Assembly: GCF_000005505.3 (NCBI RefSeq)
Contig: NC_016134.3
Coordinates: forward strand, 2,232,001-2,296,000
DNA length: 64,000 nt
Direction: 5' to 3'
Source: Brachypodium distachyon
Lineage: Eukaryota; Streptophyta; Magnoliopsida; Poales; Poaceae
Positions 1-12,003 of the stretch are shown here, in pieces. Below the pieces are notes generated by a model. That model was not told the DNA's origin. It did not search any database and worked only from the letters and a program-made list of their open reading frames with translations. The position numbers and the translations under genes are program-made. Position 1 is the stretch's first letter. Every line of letters begins with the position of its first letter.

Positions 1-950
1 GATCATATCCATCCTTACTAGAGAGGTTACAGATGTTTCCTGCCTCATCAAATCACCTGGATCTTGATGCCATGTACTCTCAAGAACCTATGTTAACTGG
101 ATATGCTGTTGCTTCAGGTTTTTTTGTTCAAGAGAATTATGAGCAGTAAATGTTTAGACTTTTGAGTAGAAGATAAAAATGTCGTCAGACTTGGATTTGT
201 ATATCAGGGTTCAGGTGAGTTAATTCTATTATTGACTATGGGCATATCCAATGAAAAATGCACCAAACGTACCAAATACATGAAATTGTGTTGTCAGAAT
301 TTGAGAAGGCCAAATTTCTCCCAAAGTTCTACGTCCACACAACTTCAACTTCAAATTCAAAGTTCTTTGCAAGAGAGAAAAAAAAGAGAAAAATAAAAAT
401 ACTTGGCATTCATTTTCACAAAGTATTTTTTATTGCAACCTCCCAAAGTTGTTCAGGATGTTTTTGGAACCTTTTTGGATCTAATCATTTCCAACTAGGA
501 AACAATTGGCTGAGTATATTTTATGCTTGTACCTTGACAATTATTCATCTTCTGAGTTAGTACTGACATCATGTATAGTTATTACATGAAAGGACTGGAT
601 GTTCGGAGTTTGCAAGCCAATGGAAGGAGTTGAATCCTCTTCACTTCACTTGCTGCCAACTTTTCCTCTCCCCAAGACGAGAAGGCAAACGCTATGCACA
701 AGATCATAATGCATCTGCAATGGTGACCCCACCTGCCAGTGGGCAGGGCCTATGAACACCAGGTCCACTAGTCTCTTCTGAGCTGTATTTCTAGGTGAGG
801 TCAATTTAAGTAGGAGGTAACTGCTCGCTCTCTCACTCGCAAACTTATCAGAGTAGGCATGAAGAGCAGGGCAAGAGCTCCCACTCTCTCTCGGTGTATG
901 TGTGGAGTTTGCAACAACTTTCTGCAGTGACTGACGTTAAATGACAGATA

Positions 951-2840
951 ATGGATGAGGAAGGGAAGGGAAGGTGTGAGAGGTGCAAGGAGTGGCAAGA
1001 GCACTTCTACTGGGAGCACATGGATGTGAGCAAGATGAGGTTCTTCAAGCTCATGACAGGAGATTTTGAGCAGCACATTGTAAGTATCTGAAAACCCTGC
1101 CTAGTGGATTGAATCCTCTGCTCTGATGATGTGGGGAGCTTGTACTAGCTTTATTTTTGTTCTTATTTTCAAGCACGAAATAGGTGGTTATTTTAAACTA
1201 GGATTAGGTTTGTTTGTTTCTGTATGAACTTTTTGCTGCAAAACTGAATAATGGAAACAACACCAAAGATATGATACTTTCCTTTGTGAATCTCTAACTG
1301 TTATTTATTTTACTTTTTGAGAAGGGATTAAATCTGACTTTCTAGAAAAAGCATACGCAAGTCTTACAAGGCTTATCTGTTAATGCATCAGAGAAAAAGA
1401 AAAAGAAAAAGAAGGGTCTTACAAGGACTGTAAAACTAACATACATCATCATCGATCCTCTGAAACTAAACCATGTGAACGATACATGCCAATTTTCTGT
1501 TCTCTATCTTAGAGCATACCAGAGAAGGTTGCGAGCAAATTCATCAGGCAGATGCAGATCGTGGAGGGGTTTGACCTGAAGGCGCCGAGCGGCGAGACAT
1601 GGCATGTGGGTGTCACCAAGGTTGCCAATGAGCTGTTCTTCAGGCTAGGATGGAGAGATTTCGCCAAGGCTCATGAACTGCAGGAGAATGACCTGGTGCT
1701 CTTTACATTCACCGGCAACTCCTCCTTTGAAGTCTTGATCTTCGATGCTAGCGGCTGCGAGAAACTGTCTTCACTCTTTTCCGGCAAAATGCGAGAACAT
1801 TTCGATGATCTTGGTGGTCAACACGTTGAGCAACACTCTCTGATTGATGACTGTGATGACAATGATGATAATGACTCTGATGACAATGATGATAATGACT
1901 CTGGTGAAGATGATAGTGAGAGTTTGCCGTCTCTGTCGGTTGAGTCCTCTCACAAGAAGTCCTCTACTTCAAAGAAATTCAGTGCGAAGACTAAACCAAG
2001 TAAGTAAAACTACAAATTTTTCTGCGACACGGCTAATAAGTGATATGAGATCTTATATATCCCTCTCTTCAGAACTTTGTGTAGTTAGCTAAGGCATAAA
2101 TCTTTAACTATGAAATTATGCATCATCAAATTAATTAATGTACTTTCTTGGTCAGTTTCAATGTTGACACTACACAGTGTTTTTTCTCCACAGGGAAAGA
2201 GCCTTCTCAATCACCAACCAGTAGCAGTTGTGATGATGTTAAGCATGAGACAAGCGACGGAGATGAGAGTGATCATGAACCCTACTACTCGAGGTCTGCG
2301 AAACGGCTACTCGACACCGAAAAGAGAGAGATAATCGGTCTTGCTTTGATCCAACCGGACAACCCGGCTTTCATGACGGTTCTGCAGACGAGCAACGTGC
2401 AAGGCAAACACAAATTCCTGGTCAGTTTTTAGACCGATAAAGAGTGATCTTACATACTTGCATTTGTACAAAATTTCTGTTTAGACTGATCCAACATTTG
2501 GATTTTCCAACACCATTGGATATTGCTTCTTGTCCAGATCATCCCCATTGAATTTGCTGCTGACCATCTTCAGAGGAAGTCACATGACGTCCTGCTCATC
2601 AGGCCGGGCAGAGAAGATAAGTGGTATGTCAGGCATTACCAGGGGAGCTCCAGCAGAGGCTTCAAGTGTCAGCCCTGGGCCAAGTTCGTCCGCGACAACA
2701 GACTGCATGAAGGCGACGTCTGTGTCTTTGAGCTGATCAAATGCGCGAGAAGGAAGACGAAGAAGGCGGCGATGGCGATGATGGTCGTCCATGTTGCCAG
2801 GAGGAGGAAGGCCGACAGCCGGTTTGTTGCAGTGGGCTAA
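951..2840 (+). CDS. B3-domain transcription factor (REM-type), copy 1
   Basis: Proposed exons are 951-1079, 1513-1999, 2194-2420 and 2538-2840, giving 381 residues; all junctions are GT-AG and phases agree. Exon 1 encodes a short module with C-x2-C, then HFYWEHM and FFKLMTGDF, which in this grass family directly precedes the first B3 domain. B3 domain 1 lies at about residues 44-137 (IPEKVASKF, then GWRDFAKAHELQENDLVLF). An Asp-rich linker follows at about 155-175. B3 domain 2 lies at about 270-375 (WAKFVRDNRLHEGDVCVFEL). B3 domains bind DNA, so a nuclear transcription regulator is expected; the targets are unknown. The start was chosen as the ATG directly before the C-x2-C module; an earlier out-of-frame ATG lies at 941. 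Exon structure is inferred by comparison with the tandem copy at 5813. No defect is visible. Confidence 0.88.
1846..1920 (+). repeat. Coding minisatellite for an Asp/Asn-rich linker
   Basis: Two tandem copies of a 24-nt unit (gatgacaatgatgataatga...) encode the acidic linker between the two B3 domains. The tandem gene copy at about 6724-6780 has fewer units, so linker length differs between the paralogues. Confidence 0.8.
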
Positions 2841-3080
2841 TGAAGGTCGTGCACCAATCTTCATCTTGTTCTACTTTTTGGTATGTAATATGCAGTGCAG
2901 GTGTGCAAGTATGTTTGGAGAACTGAATGTTTCTGAATGCTAACTGCTAAGCGAATGTTTATGTGTAAGCTAATATGCAGTGCAGGCCTGCGCTTTCCTG
3001 ATAAGTGCAATGGGGAGAGGCTGCTGTAATCTGCTTTTGTAAACTGCTCTGAAATTAGGTTTGTAGGTTCAGTTGAAGCT

Positions 3081-3430
3081 TGTGGGTGTTAACAATGGTG
3101 AGCTATTGCTTTAATTTGCTTCTCATGCATTCCTGTGGCTGGGGCAACCGTACTTTTATTTGCATGTACAGTAAAATAAAATATGGTATAAACTTTATTT
3201 CAGCGAAAATTCGCTTTTCAACTTTGAACGGTAAAATGCGAGGGACCCTGAACTACGAAACAGTTCAGTTTACAGACCTCAATTGGTTTTCCAGGTGGTT
3301 CTGGTTGACTTGTGTATAAGCCGATAAAATTTTGTCAATAGGTTATGCACATTTTTATGTACCAAAGTCACCAGATTATACATGTTATGTTTTGAATATA
3401 CTGTTAGTTTGATGGCTTCATTCTTGGAGC
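3081..3430. other. Intergenic, no gene seen
   Basis: Sequence between the 3' flank of B3 copy 1 and the B3 relic. No coding signal, no repeat recognised. Confidence 0.6.
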
Positions 3431-4040
3431 TTCTCTGCAGGATTTACTCCTTCTGCCAACAGGTTTAGGCCTAAAGGTAATGTGAGGTTCACACGATTCA
3501 CCACTCTGGAAGGTCTGATGAAGACTAAAGTATATGAGAAAGTAGAAGCTATTAAGTCTGGAATCCCGATTTTCGTGTCCATCATGCTGAAAACCAACAT
3601 CCATGACAGCAGCACATGTATTCTGGTGAGATTGCTTTTGTTTTGGATGTCAATAAACATAAAAGTATAGAGCTGTGAATCTCTACTTGGATTGCTACAA
3701 TTTGTTCCTTCTATTTTCAGTGCAGTATCTTACATTTTCCTCCTATGCAACCAGTCCTTCAGTTTGGATTATGACAGAGATTATCTCCCCGCTGACGCTG
3801 AGAGCCAAACTACGAGGCTTCATCGGACAGGGGAGAGAACTTGATGGAAAGCTACATACTTACAAGATCTTGGATAACAAGTGTTTCGCTGGTTGGAGAC
3901 TGGAGGCGATTCACCGCTGAAAACAAACTAAGAGTAGGCGATATCTGCCTCTTCGAGCGGATGAAAAACAGGAAGAAGCTTTGGATGATATGGTCCATAT
4001 CATCCGGAAAGAAGAGTATTGTTGATTGCCGTTGCTGCCT
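3430..4040 (+). pseudogene. Relic of the 3' half of a B3 gene
   Basis: An open exon-like block at about 3441-3629 follows a TTCTCTGCAG acceptor and ends at a GTGAG donor. It encodes VYEKVEAIKSGIPIFVSIM, the start of a second-type B3 domain of the same family as the flanking genes. The next block, about 3721-4030, continues the domain (DYLPADAES, then ENKLRVGDICLFERM). It carries in-frame stops (TGA and TAA near 3842-3880) and a frameshift near 3910, so no full domain can be made. The sequence after it matches the start of the window. This suggests the relic was the 3' end of an upstream paralogue and was caught in the tandem duplication. Confidence 0.75.
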
Positions 4041-4451
4041 TTTGCACCTATGCTTTTGTAATAAGGAAATCTAGTACTGGCAGTGCCTTTTGTGTTCGAA
4101 CTTCTCATGATCATGTCCTTTCTGACTCACTAGAGAGGCTTGCAGGTGTTTCCAGCCCACCAAATCACCTGGATGTGATGTACTCTCAAGAACATTACCT
4201 GGATATGCTGTTGCTTCTGGTTAGTTTGTTTAGGAGAATTATGAGCACTAAATGTTTTGACTTTTGAGTAGAAGATAAAAATGTCTTAAGTCTTGAATTT
4301 GAATATCAGGATAAGTTAAAGTTATTTTTACTATTGACTAGGGCATATCCAGTGAAAATGCACCAAATGTGCTAATTCCATGATATTGTAGTGTCTGAAA
4401 TCTGAGAAAGACATGTTCTAGGTCCACACAAAATTTCAACTTCAAATTCAT

Positions 4452-4480
4452 AGTTGTTTGAGAGAGAGAGAGAGAGAGAG
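4452..4480. repeat. (GA)n microsatellite
   Basis: About 14 GA units in the promoter-side flank of B3 copy 2. The first unit has a degenerate GA-rich run at the equivalent site near 375. Confidence 0.9.
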
Positions 4481-4539
4481 AGATAAAAATACCTGGTATC
4501 CATGTTTCACCAAGTATTGTTGTGTTTTTTGTTTCATTT

Positions 4540-4945
4540 TTCCAATCTCCAAAAGTTCTGGATATTTTTGGAACCTTATTCTATCTAATCATTTTTAACT
4601 AGTAAACAATTAGCTGAGATTGCACCGAGTTTATTGTATGCTTGTTTGATGATAATCTATAATCTCTATAAAGTTAATCCTCGCCAAGAATCATTTAATG
4701 TTTGCAAGCTCATAATGAAAAGTGTCCACATCATTAAGTTGATTTTTCCAATCTCCTAAAGTTCAGGATACTTTTGGAACCTTATTCTATCTAATCATTC
4801 TAACTAGTGAACAATTAGCTGAGCTTGCACTGAGTTTATTGTATGCTTGTCTGATGATAATCTATAATCTCTATAAAGTTAATTCATCATTTAATGTTTG
4901 CAAGCTCATAATGAAAAGTGTACACATCATTAAGTTGATTCGCAT
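4540..4945. repeat. About 200-bp direct tandem repeat
   Basis: Two adjacent copies, about 4540-4742 and 4743-4945. Each runs from 'tttttccaatctcc' through 'ttattctatctaatcat' and 'gataatctataatctctata' to 'cacatcattaagttgatt'. A single diverged copy of the first part lies near 450-550 in the first duplication unit, so the doubling happened after, or only in, the second unit. Confidence 0.85.
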
Positions 4946-5812
4946 TAAGCACAACATGCAAAGTGATCACATCAAGTCGGTTCCCATTAATCCACATTAT
5001 GCGCATGCAAAATGTCCACATCACCATCCACATCATATATTGCAACCTCACTAGGAATTCATTTTGGTGGCCCCTTTGACGATTCAAAATTTGAGCTCCT
5101 AAATCTTTTCACCTTCACGTTTTGTATAAGTATTTCACCAAGCACCCATATTTTATTTATATGTATGTTGTCTTTCTAAGAACTTCGGATATTCAAGTTC
5201 TTGAAACTTCTGTTTTCATTTCCTCAAAGTTATTAATGTTCATATACATCAAAATTACTTTTGTTGCATATGTGTTATGGATGATAAAGTCGTTTGGCCA
5301 TATGGTATTCATATTTATTTTGCATTTGATCATATTATTATCATTTCTTTCAAACATCATGTCCAGATGTGCAAACAGGAAATCACCTAGTTCATCATCA
5401 TCCAAGTTCCTGACGTCATGTATAAGTTATTGAATGAAAGGACTGGATGTGCAGAGTTTACAAGCTAATGGAAGGAACTAAATCCTGTCCACTGTGTTCT
5501 CAAAAAAATCATGTCCACTGTTCACTCCATTTACTGCCAACTTTTCCTCTCCCCAAGATAAGGCAAACGCAGCACAAGATCCTAATGCATCTGCAATGGT
5601 GACCCCACCTGTCAGTGGGCAGGGTCCGTGAGCACCAGGTCCACCAGTCTTTTCTGGGCTTAATTTCTAGGTGAGTTCAATTTAAGTAGCAGGTAACTGC
5701 TCTCTCTCTCACTTATCAGATTAGGCATGAAGAGCAAGGCAAGAACTCTCTCTATCTATCTATGGACTTTGCAATTTTTTCTGCAGTGACTGACAATGTT
5801 AAATGACAGCTG

Positions 5813-7687
5813 ATGGATGAGGAAGGGAAGGGAAGGTGTGAGAGGTGCAGGGAGTGGCAAGAGCATTTCTACTGGGAGCACATGGATGGAAGGAAGATGA
5901 GGTTCTTCAAGCTCATGTCAGGAGATTTTGAGCAGAGCATTGTAAGTATCTGAATACCCTGCCTAGTGGATTGAATCTTCTGCTCTGATGATGTTGAGGG
6001 GTTTTACTAGTTTTATTTTGTTCTTATTTTCAAGTAAGAAATAGGTGGGTTTTTTTAATACTAGGATTAGATTTGCTTGTTTTTTTATGAACATTTTGCT
6101 GCTAAACTTTTTTTTTCTAGAATACATTTGCTGCCAAACTGAATATTGGAAACAATACCTAAGATATGATACTGTGAATCTGCAACTTTAATTTATTTTA
6201 ATTTTTGAGAAGAGATTAAACCTGACTTTCTACAAAGCATAAACAAGTCTTAGAAGGCTTATCTGTTAATGCATCAGAGCCAAAAAAAAGGGTCTTACAA
6301 GGACTGTAAAACTAACATACATCATCATCGATCCTCTGAAACTAAACCATGTGAATAATACATGCCAATTTTCTGTCCTCTTATCTTAGAGCATACCGGA
6401 CAAGTTCGCGAGCAATTTCATCAGGCAGATGCAGATCGTGGAGGGGTTTGACCTAAAGGCGCAGAGCGGCGAGACATGGCATGTGGGTGTCACCAAGGTT
6501 TCAAATGATCTGTTCTTCAGGTCAGGATGGGGAGATTTTGCCAAGGCTCATGAACTGCAGGAGAATGACCTCCTGCTCTTTACATTCACCGGCAACTCAT
6601 CCTTTGATGTCTTGATCTTCGATGCTAGTGGCTGCGAGAAACTGTCTTCACTCTTTTCCGGCAAAATGCGAAAACATTTCGATGATCTTGGTGGTCAACA
6701 GGTTGAGCAATACTCTCTGATTGATGATTCTGATGACAGTGATGATAATGACTCTGATGAAGATGATAGTGAGAGTGTGCCATCTCTGTTGGTTGATTCC
6801 CCTCACAACAAGGCCTCTACTTCAAAGAAATTCAGTGCCAAGACTAAACCAAGTAAGTAAAACTACAAATTGTTCTGCGACACGTCTAATAAGTGATATG
6901 AGATATAATATATCCCTCTTTTGAGAACTTTGTGTAGTTAGCTAACAAGACATACATCTGTAACTATGCATCATCAACTTAGTTAATGTATTTTCTTGGT
7001 CAGTTCCAATGCACACACAACACTGATTTTTCTCTACAGGGACAGAGCTTTCTGAATCACCAAACAGTAGCAGCTACGATGATGTTAAGCACGAGACAAG
7101 TGAGGAAGATGAGAGTGATCATGAACCCTACTACTCGAGATCTGCGAAACGGCTACTCGACACCGAAAAGAGAGAGATAACCGGGCTGGCTTCGATCCAA
7201 CCAGACAACCCGGCTTTCATGACGGTTCTGCAGACGAGCAGCGTGCAAGGCAAAAGCAAATTCCTGGTCAGTTTTTAGACTGATAAAAAGCAATCTTATT
7301 AGGCACTTGCATTTGCACAAGATTTTCTGTTTAGACTGGTTGACACATTTGGATTTTCCAACACCATTGCCCCTTGTGCAGATCATCCCCATGGAATTTG
7401 CTGCTGACCATCTTCAGAGGAAGTCACATGACATCCTGCTCGTCAGGCCGGCCAGAGAAGAGAGGTGGCATGTCAGGTACTACCAGTGGAGCACCAGTAT
7501 AGGCTTCAAGGGCAAATCCTGGGCCAAGTTTGTCTGCGACAACAGGTTGCGAGAGGGTGATGTCTGCGTCTTCGAGCTTATCATATGCGCGAGGAGGAAG
7601 AAGATGAAGAAGACAGCAATGACGATTATCGCTGTCCATGTTGCCAGGAGGAGGAAGGCCGACGGCAGGTTTGTTGCAGTGGGTTAA
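5813..7687 (+). CDS. B3-domain transcription factor (REM-type), copy 2
   Basis: Proposed exons are 5813-5941, 6390-6852, 7040-7266 and 7382-7687, giving 374 residues. Structure and phases are identical to the copy at 951. Exon 1 carries the C-x2-C/HFYWEHM module. B3 domain 1 follows at about residues 44-137 (IPDKFASNF, GWGDFAKAHELQENDLLLF). A shorter Asp/Ser-rich linker comes next, and B3 domain 2 lies at about 262-368 (WAKFVCDNRLREGDVCVFEL). It is expected to be a nuclear DNA-binding protein. Differences from copy 1 are mostly single substitutions plus the shorter linker; both reading frames are intact, so both may be functional. Introns 1 and 2 are recognisably homologous between copies with small indels. 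Confidence 0.88.
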
Positions 7688-7744
7688 GTTCCTGCAGCAA
7701 TCTTCATCTTTTTCTACATTTTGGTGTGTAATATGCAATGCAGG

Positions 7745-8040
7745 TGTTCAAGTATGTACTAGCACTGAAGAACTGAAATGGGACTAGTGAATGAATGTTT
7801 GTGAATGGCTCCGTTTAACCCCTCAAACTAACAGCTTTGGGACAAATTTCCCCAAATGTTTTTCTTGTGTATAAAATTACCTCCTAATTTTGCTGAACCG
7901 GATCCAATCACCCCCCAACCATGATCTCTGATCAGGTTTAACCGGGGCATGCCGGAAATTAGGCCGCACCCGGATCCATGCGAGGCAACCACGAGGCATC
8001 AAGATATTTAGCCAGATCTCTCTGCCGATTCATTTATCGT
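7745..8040. other. Intergenic, no gene seen
   Basis: Sequence after B3 copy 2. It contains a low-complexity C/A-rich stretch (about 7815-7930) but no recognisable gene or element. Confidence 0.5.
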
Positions 8041-8424
8041 CCCGACTTACGGTGACAACTCTCGATATTCGAGCATGAAGTGGCTGCTCTTGTGGCGTCT
8101 GGAAGAGCCACACGAGCCGCAGGCCTGAGCAATGTTGCTCTCATGCTAGTTGGCCTGGATCCACGTATCCCCAGACAAATTCTTCTCCTCTCAACCTACA
8201 TCGGGTATGTCACTCCGGAAGGGGTTGATGCGCTCCTGATGCCTCTCATCCCTAGGTAAATGTATGCGCGCGTGTGTTGGACTGTAGATGTATAGATGTG
8301 GTGGAAAATTAAGTGAGATCGGCATATTATCTTAATCTTAGATAGAGATGTGGCCTACACCCGGGTATAACGAAGGCGGTAGAGGGAGAGAAATCGATGA
8401 GAGGAGAAGGTGGTATATATACAG
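8040..8424 (-). ncRNA. Candidate 21-PHAS precursor 5' region, copy 1
   Basis: The plus strand at 8233-8254 differs from the rice miR2118 sequence as I recall it at only two positions (1 and 18). A minus-strand transcript would therefore carry a near-complementary target site. A TATATATA element at 8414-8421 lies about 160 bp to the right, correctly placed to drive transcription leftward through the site. Sequence on both sides is homologous to the other copies of this repeat. Left and right limits are approximate. An alternative reading is a simple dispersed repeat without small-RNA function. Confidence 0.5.
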
Positions 8425-8484
8425 AGCTTTGCCATGTGCTAGAACCTGCAGGGAGGGTACTCTGGCGTACCCGCTCTAGTTTGT

Positions 8485-9310
8485 GGTATGCCTGGGCATG
8501 GGTGGCCCGGCCCGGCCCGAAGCCCGACATTCCGGGCCGGGCTCGGGCCTCACTTTCCAGTCCCAAGCCCGGCCTGAAAGCCCGAAATGATTAAAAAATG
8601 TATTTTTAGGAAAAATAGGTATAAAAATATTTATTTATTTTGAAAATGATTATTTTAATACTTAAATGGCCTAATATAAAGCCGTCTTATCAACCATTGT
8701 ACATGTCCTAAGTGCAATTAATTTTGCAAGCTGCACATGCAGTCTATCCACGTCAGCACCTACCTTCTCACGAGTCCACGTCACCTCCTTTCACCCGTTG
8801 CGTTGCAGCGTCGCGAATGTTCCCCCAAATGGTGGCAGCAACGCTCGTTGCGCCGTTCCGGGCTTTGCCTGAACCCGCCGCTGCCAGAACTGCTCCGTGT
8901 GCTGTCGTCGTCGTGCGTGCTTCGTGCGCCGCTGCCACGCCTGCTCCGTGTGCTGCCGCCCTCGCGCCGGATCGTTGCGCCACCGCCGCGCCAGATCAGA
9001 ACGAGGCTGGAGGTGGGCCGGAAGATCGAGAGGAGGTGCAGGGGGATCGATTCGGGAGGAGGAGCGAGGAGTCGCCGTCGCTCGATCGAGATTGGGGAGA
9101 ATTGATCGGGAGGATCAATTCGAGACGTGCGTGCTGCGTGGGCTTCCTCAGCTTGGAGAAAGGAAATATCAGAAGGGAAGCGGGCCGTTGCAGGACTGGA
9201 CCAGGCTCAGAAAAGAAGACAAGATGGGCTGGCTTAAGTACATTGTAAAATAGCCCATGATGGGCCATGCACGCCGGGCCAACGGACTTTTTCAAAAAGC
9301 CCGGCCCGTT
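8485..9310. mobile_element. Possible non-autonomous DNA element with GGCCCGG clusters at both ends
   Basis: The left end (8490-8590) is dense in GGCCCGG/CCGGGC motifs. The right end (9245-9305) has GGGCCATGCAC, CCGGGCCAACGG and AGCCCGGCCCGTT. Clustered motifs at both ends resemble the subterminal arrays of hAT or CACTA elements. No clear terminal inverted repeat or target duplication was found. The GC-rich core (8710-9130) has open frames on both strands but no recognisable protein. Confidence 0.35.
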
Positions 9311-10600
9311 GGAGCTGGACGCAGGTCAAGCAGCCAGTTACCAATTAGTCTTGCTCAAAAAAGCCAAAATCCTTGCATGCAAGTCAAGTGCTACATGAGA
9401 AAGCCGCGGGGGAGGCTAGAGCACTTCCATCCATAGGAGAAGGGTGATGCAAAGGGACTGAGGGACATCAAGCGTGCCAACCTGCAGGTTAGGAGCAACG
9501 GCGAGCTCAAGGACAAAGTCTGTGATCATGTCCAAGTCCAACCTCCTCTCACCGTAGCCTGCTCGCTTCGATGACGTTGTTGTACCGGCTATGCACGGGA
9601 GATGCTGCTGGCTGGCGGCCGCATCGCGTACGGGTCCACTGTGGACCTTTGTAGCACCGGGTGCATCTTCGACAAGCTCCATGCACGTCGGAGCGTGCGC
9701 ATGTTGTAGGAGCACACGAAGGTGGAGCAGATCCATAGGTTCTGAGCGTCCTCCCTCCTCCGCTGCAGGTGTTGTACAAGAGCCGTTTGATGGAGACCTT
9801 CGAGTCTTGGGTGGTGCCAGACGAAGCTGCCGAGACGGTGCTCTCTGTTGACCCACTGCGCCATCACCGTGCTCGCCTCCGGCTGTTTCCCCAGTCCTGG
9901 CACGCCGTGCCCAGCAAGAGCAAGCGATGGATGCCACCACCAACTGGAGGCATCTCAAGAGCCACATCATCCACCCCGAGGAGTTGCCGCTACGGCGAAA
10001 CCCCTCGCGGCACCGCCGGTGAGGAAAAAGGATGCTCTCAGGGTGGTTGGTCCAGTGCACCTCGACACGTCGACCGCTTTGTGTGGGTCAAAAAGCCTAG
10101 ATCACCAGATGCGGCCAAGGCTAGATCACCAGATGCCTATATGCTCAGCTCCTCCAAACACAAGTTCAGCAGTAGTATTGATTTAAATGTGCAATGCAGC
10201 AACTGAGGAAAAATCAACAGTTTCAAGCTCATTTTACCACTCCCCACATTCTTTCTACATATTCTGTAGATGCAATGCTCTGCTCTAAATAGATTTGCAC
10301 TTCCACAAGCCTGGTGTTCATATATTAATTTGTTTAGCAATATAAACATTGTTGACCGACTCTCATAAAAGTGTGTTCCCATATAAACGCAAAATCCTGG
10401 ACAAATTCGGTGAGTATATCGAGTGTTGTGGTCTATTTACATTTTAAGCGAACATATGTTTTTTCAAGAACAAATTGACCTCCGAGCATCTAACTAAATT
10501 AATGTTCAATTTTTCAATATGTAGCGTATATTTCCGCAGCAACGCGCGGGGTATCATCTAGTTTTTTTTATTTGTAATAACTGAATTTTGTTTTGTACTT
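9311..10600. other. No supported gene
   Basis: GC-rich to about 10090, then AT-rich. The longest open frame (minus strand, 9416-10060, 214 codons) has a composition and sequence I cannot match to any family. I treat it as a chance frame or a heavily decayed gene. Confidence 0.4.
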
Positions 10601-11159
10601 GTAGTTATGTGCATTGCGGTGCAGAGACGGGGATCTTGCTTGGTCGTATCCGTCGATGTAGCATTGAGATCAATAAAGGCTTCGACCTGCCATGTGATGT
10701 CAAATCAGGTCCGGCCAAGCCAAACCACCGTGTATCAGAACCAAATCTACACGATTTTGTCAGTTGACGAGGTGAAGCTGCAAGCTTACAAGAACAAAAA
10801 ATCGAGGGAGAAAACCTATGATTTCGTAGCAATTGTGGGACAACAATAAATTTATCTCATTAACAAAATATATTGTCGAGAGAGACTGATTAATATGTGA
10901 GTGAAAATTCCATTTAGGACCACCAAGCTAGGTTCAGTTTTTTGACAGCTTTAATCCCATCTAGTAAGATTTCCGTTTTCTGACCCCGTTCAGAAAAAGT
11001 TTAGCCACAAACTCTACTAGCAAGACCATGACTCTAAACATGACTAACTCCAACTCTAAACACACAAGGACACTAACAACACGTAGTCTAGCTTCACAAG
11101 GAAACTAACCTGATTACAACTTGGACATGACTCTGACACTAGTACGCCTATAAAAACCT

Positions 11160-11443
11160 AATTAGGCAAGATCAATCCAACTGAAGGATGGAGCTGCACA
11201 TAGTCTCCAAAAGCTAGGGCATATATCCAAGGAACCGTTTACTGAGCCAACTCGGTCTTCCTCAGCTTTATATGATCCATTCAACCCGGCGGGGTTACAT
11301 ATTGACCTGACCCCTCTCATGCCTATGACTAGCTAGCAGTTAGAGTTGTAGTTGAGGATCTCAGAACGGAGTGATGCGATGGTGGTGGAGCGATGTACAA
11401 TCCTATATATCGGAGTGATGATGGTGGTATATCTTATATATGG
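11160..11443 (-). ncRNA. Candidate 21-PHAS precursor 5' region, copy 2
   Basis: miR2118-like core at 11304-11325 on the plus strand (CCTGACCCCTCTCATGCCTA at positions 3-22). TATA-like sequences lie at 11404-11410 and 11435-11441 to the right, oriented for leftward transcription. The left flank (AAAAGCTAGGGCATATATCC, then a CTCAGCTTTAT segment) matches copies near 14660 and 58400, so this copy belongs to the same subfamily as copies 4 and 10. Confidence 0.45.
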
Positions 11444-11526
11444 GCGCCACCTCTATCACGGATTCTTATATATCGGCGCCACCTCTATCACGGATTCTTA
11501 TATATCGGCGCCACCTCTATCACGGA
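11443..11526. repeat. 32-bp minisatellite
   Basis: Two full copies and one partial copy of a unit containing GGCGCCACCTCTATCACGGA and TTCTTATATATC, at 11443-11474, 11475-11506 and 11507-11526. The copies are identical over the shared length, so the expansion is recent. Confidence 0.9.
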
Positions 11527-11933
11527 CGGTACATACTCAGCTATTTCATTGGTACGTAAAATATCATGTATGTACACTGAAAAGGAAAAAACTAGGGGCA
11601 CGAAGGTCTTCAAGTTGCTAGTTCCCCCGACTAGAACTAGGTGCCATTTGACGTCTTTTGCGGTTTTAGTTTGTTGAAGTATACTTGGAAACATTTTTTA
11701 TGATTTTTTGATGTATTTGTGACTTGTGTCACTATTTGAACTCATAAGACTTAATCACGTGATGTATTTTTATACGGATTTCCTAGTTCTCAGTCGCCTG
11801 AGAAATTGTATTTCTTAGTCGACGGTGTGGACCGTCGGATGAAACATCAAGATTCGTGCTTGTTGTCAGACGACTGCTAGAAACAAAATAACGGAACAAC
11901 CGGACATGCACGATACCAGCATGTTGGATTGGT

Positions 11934-12003
11934 GGTTAGTACGCTTTGCCATCTAATGGAGGTTGCAGGTTCGAGTTCCTGGGACCATGTTTTGTTCTTT
12001 TTG
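11934..12003 (+). other. Degenerate tRNA-like sequence (tRNA relic or SINE head)
   Basis: A TGGTTAGTACG segment resembles a tRNA A box and GGTTCGAGTTCCTGGG resembles a B box, spaced about 40 nt apart as in a tRNA. The T arm pairs only with an eight-base loop and the acceptor ends do not pair, so it is not a functional tRNA. A T-rich run follows, as in some tRNA-derived SINEs. Confidence 0.4.

Larger units (their letters stand above)
1..7760. repeat. Tandem segmental duplication carrying two B3 genes
   Basis: Two units share promoter, gene and 3' flank. The first unit runs from about 1 to 2950 and the second from about 4100 to 7760. Matching landmarks are the 'gagaggtt.caggtgtttcc' segment near 22 and 4130, the pre-gene GTGACCCCACCTG segment near 722 and 5598, all four exons, and the 3' flank with 'gtgtaatatgcaatgcaggtg' near 2881 and 7725. 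The second unit is about 0.75 kb longer upstream of its gene because it holds an extra tandem repeat and unrelated AT-rich sequence at about 5050-5400. Confidence 0.85.

Noticed and set aside
8233..8254. Reading the miR2118-like cores as MIR2118 precursor genes on the plus strand
   Set aside because: No complementary arm lies within about 150 bp to form the precursor hairpin; only a 9-base GATGAGAGG match about 140 bp away in copies 1 and 9, not conserved in others. The target-site reading fits better, but a folding run would settle it.
9416..10060. 214-codon minus-strand open frame
   Set aside because: No recognisable domain, overlapping frames on the other strand are nearly as long, and composition follows GC content.
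11443..11526. Possible CRISPR-like array
   Set aside because: The units are contiguous identical minisatellite copies without spacers, in a eukaryotic genome.
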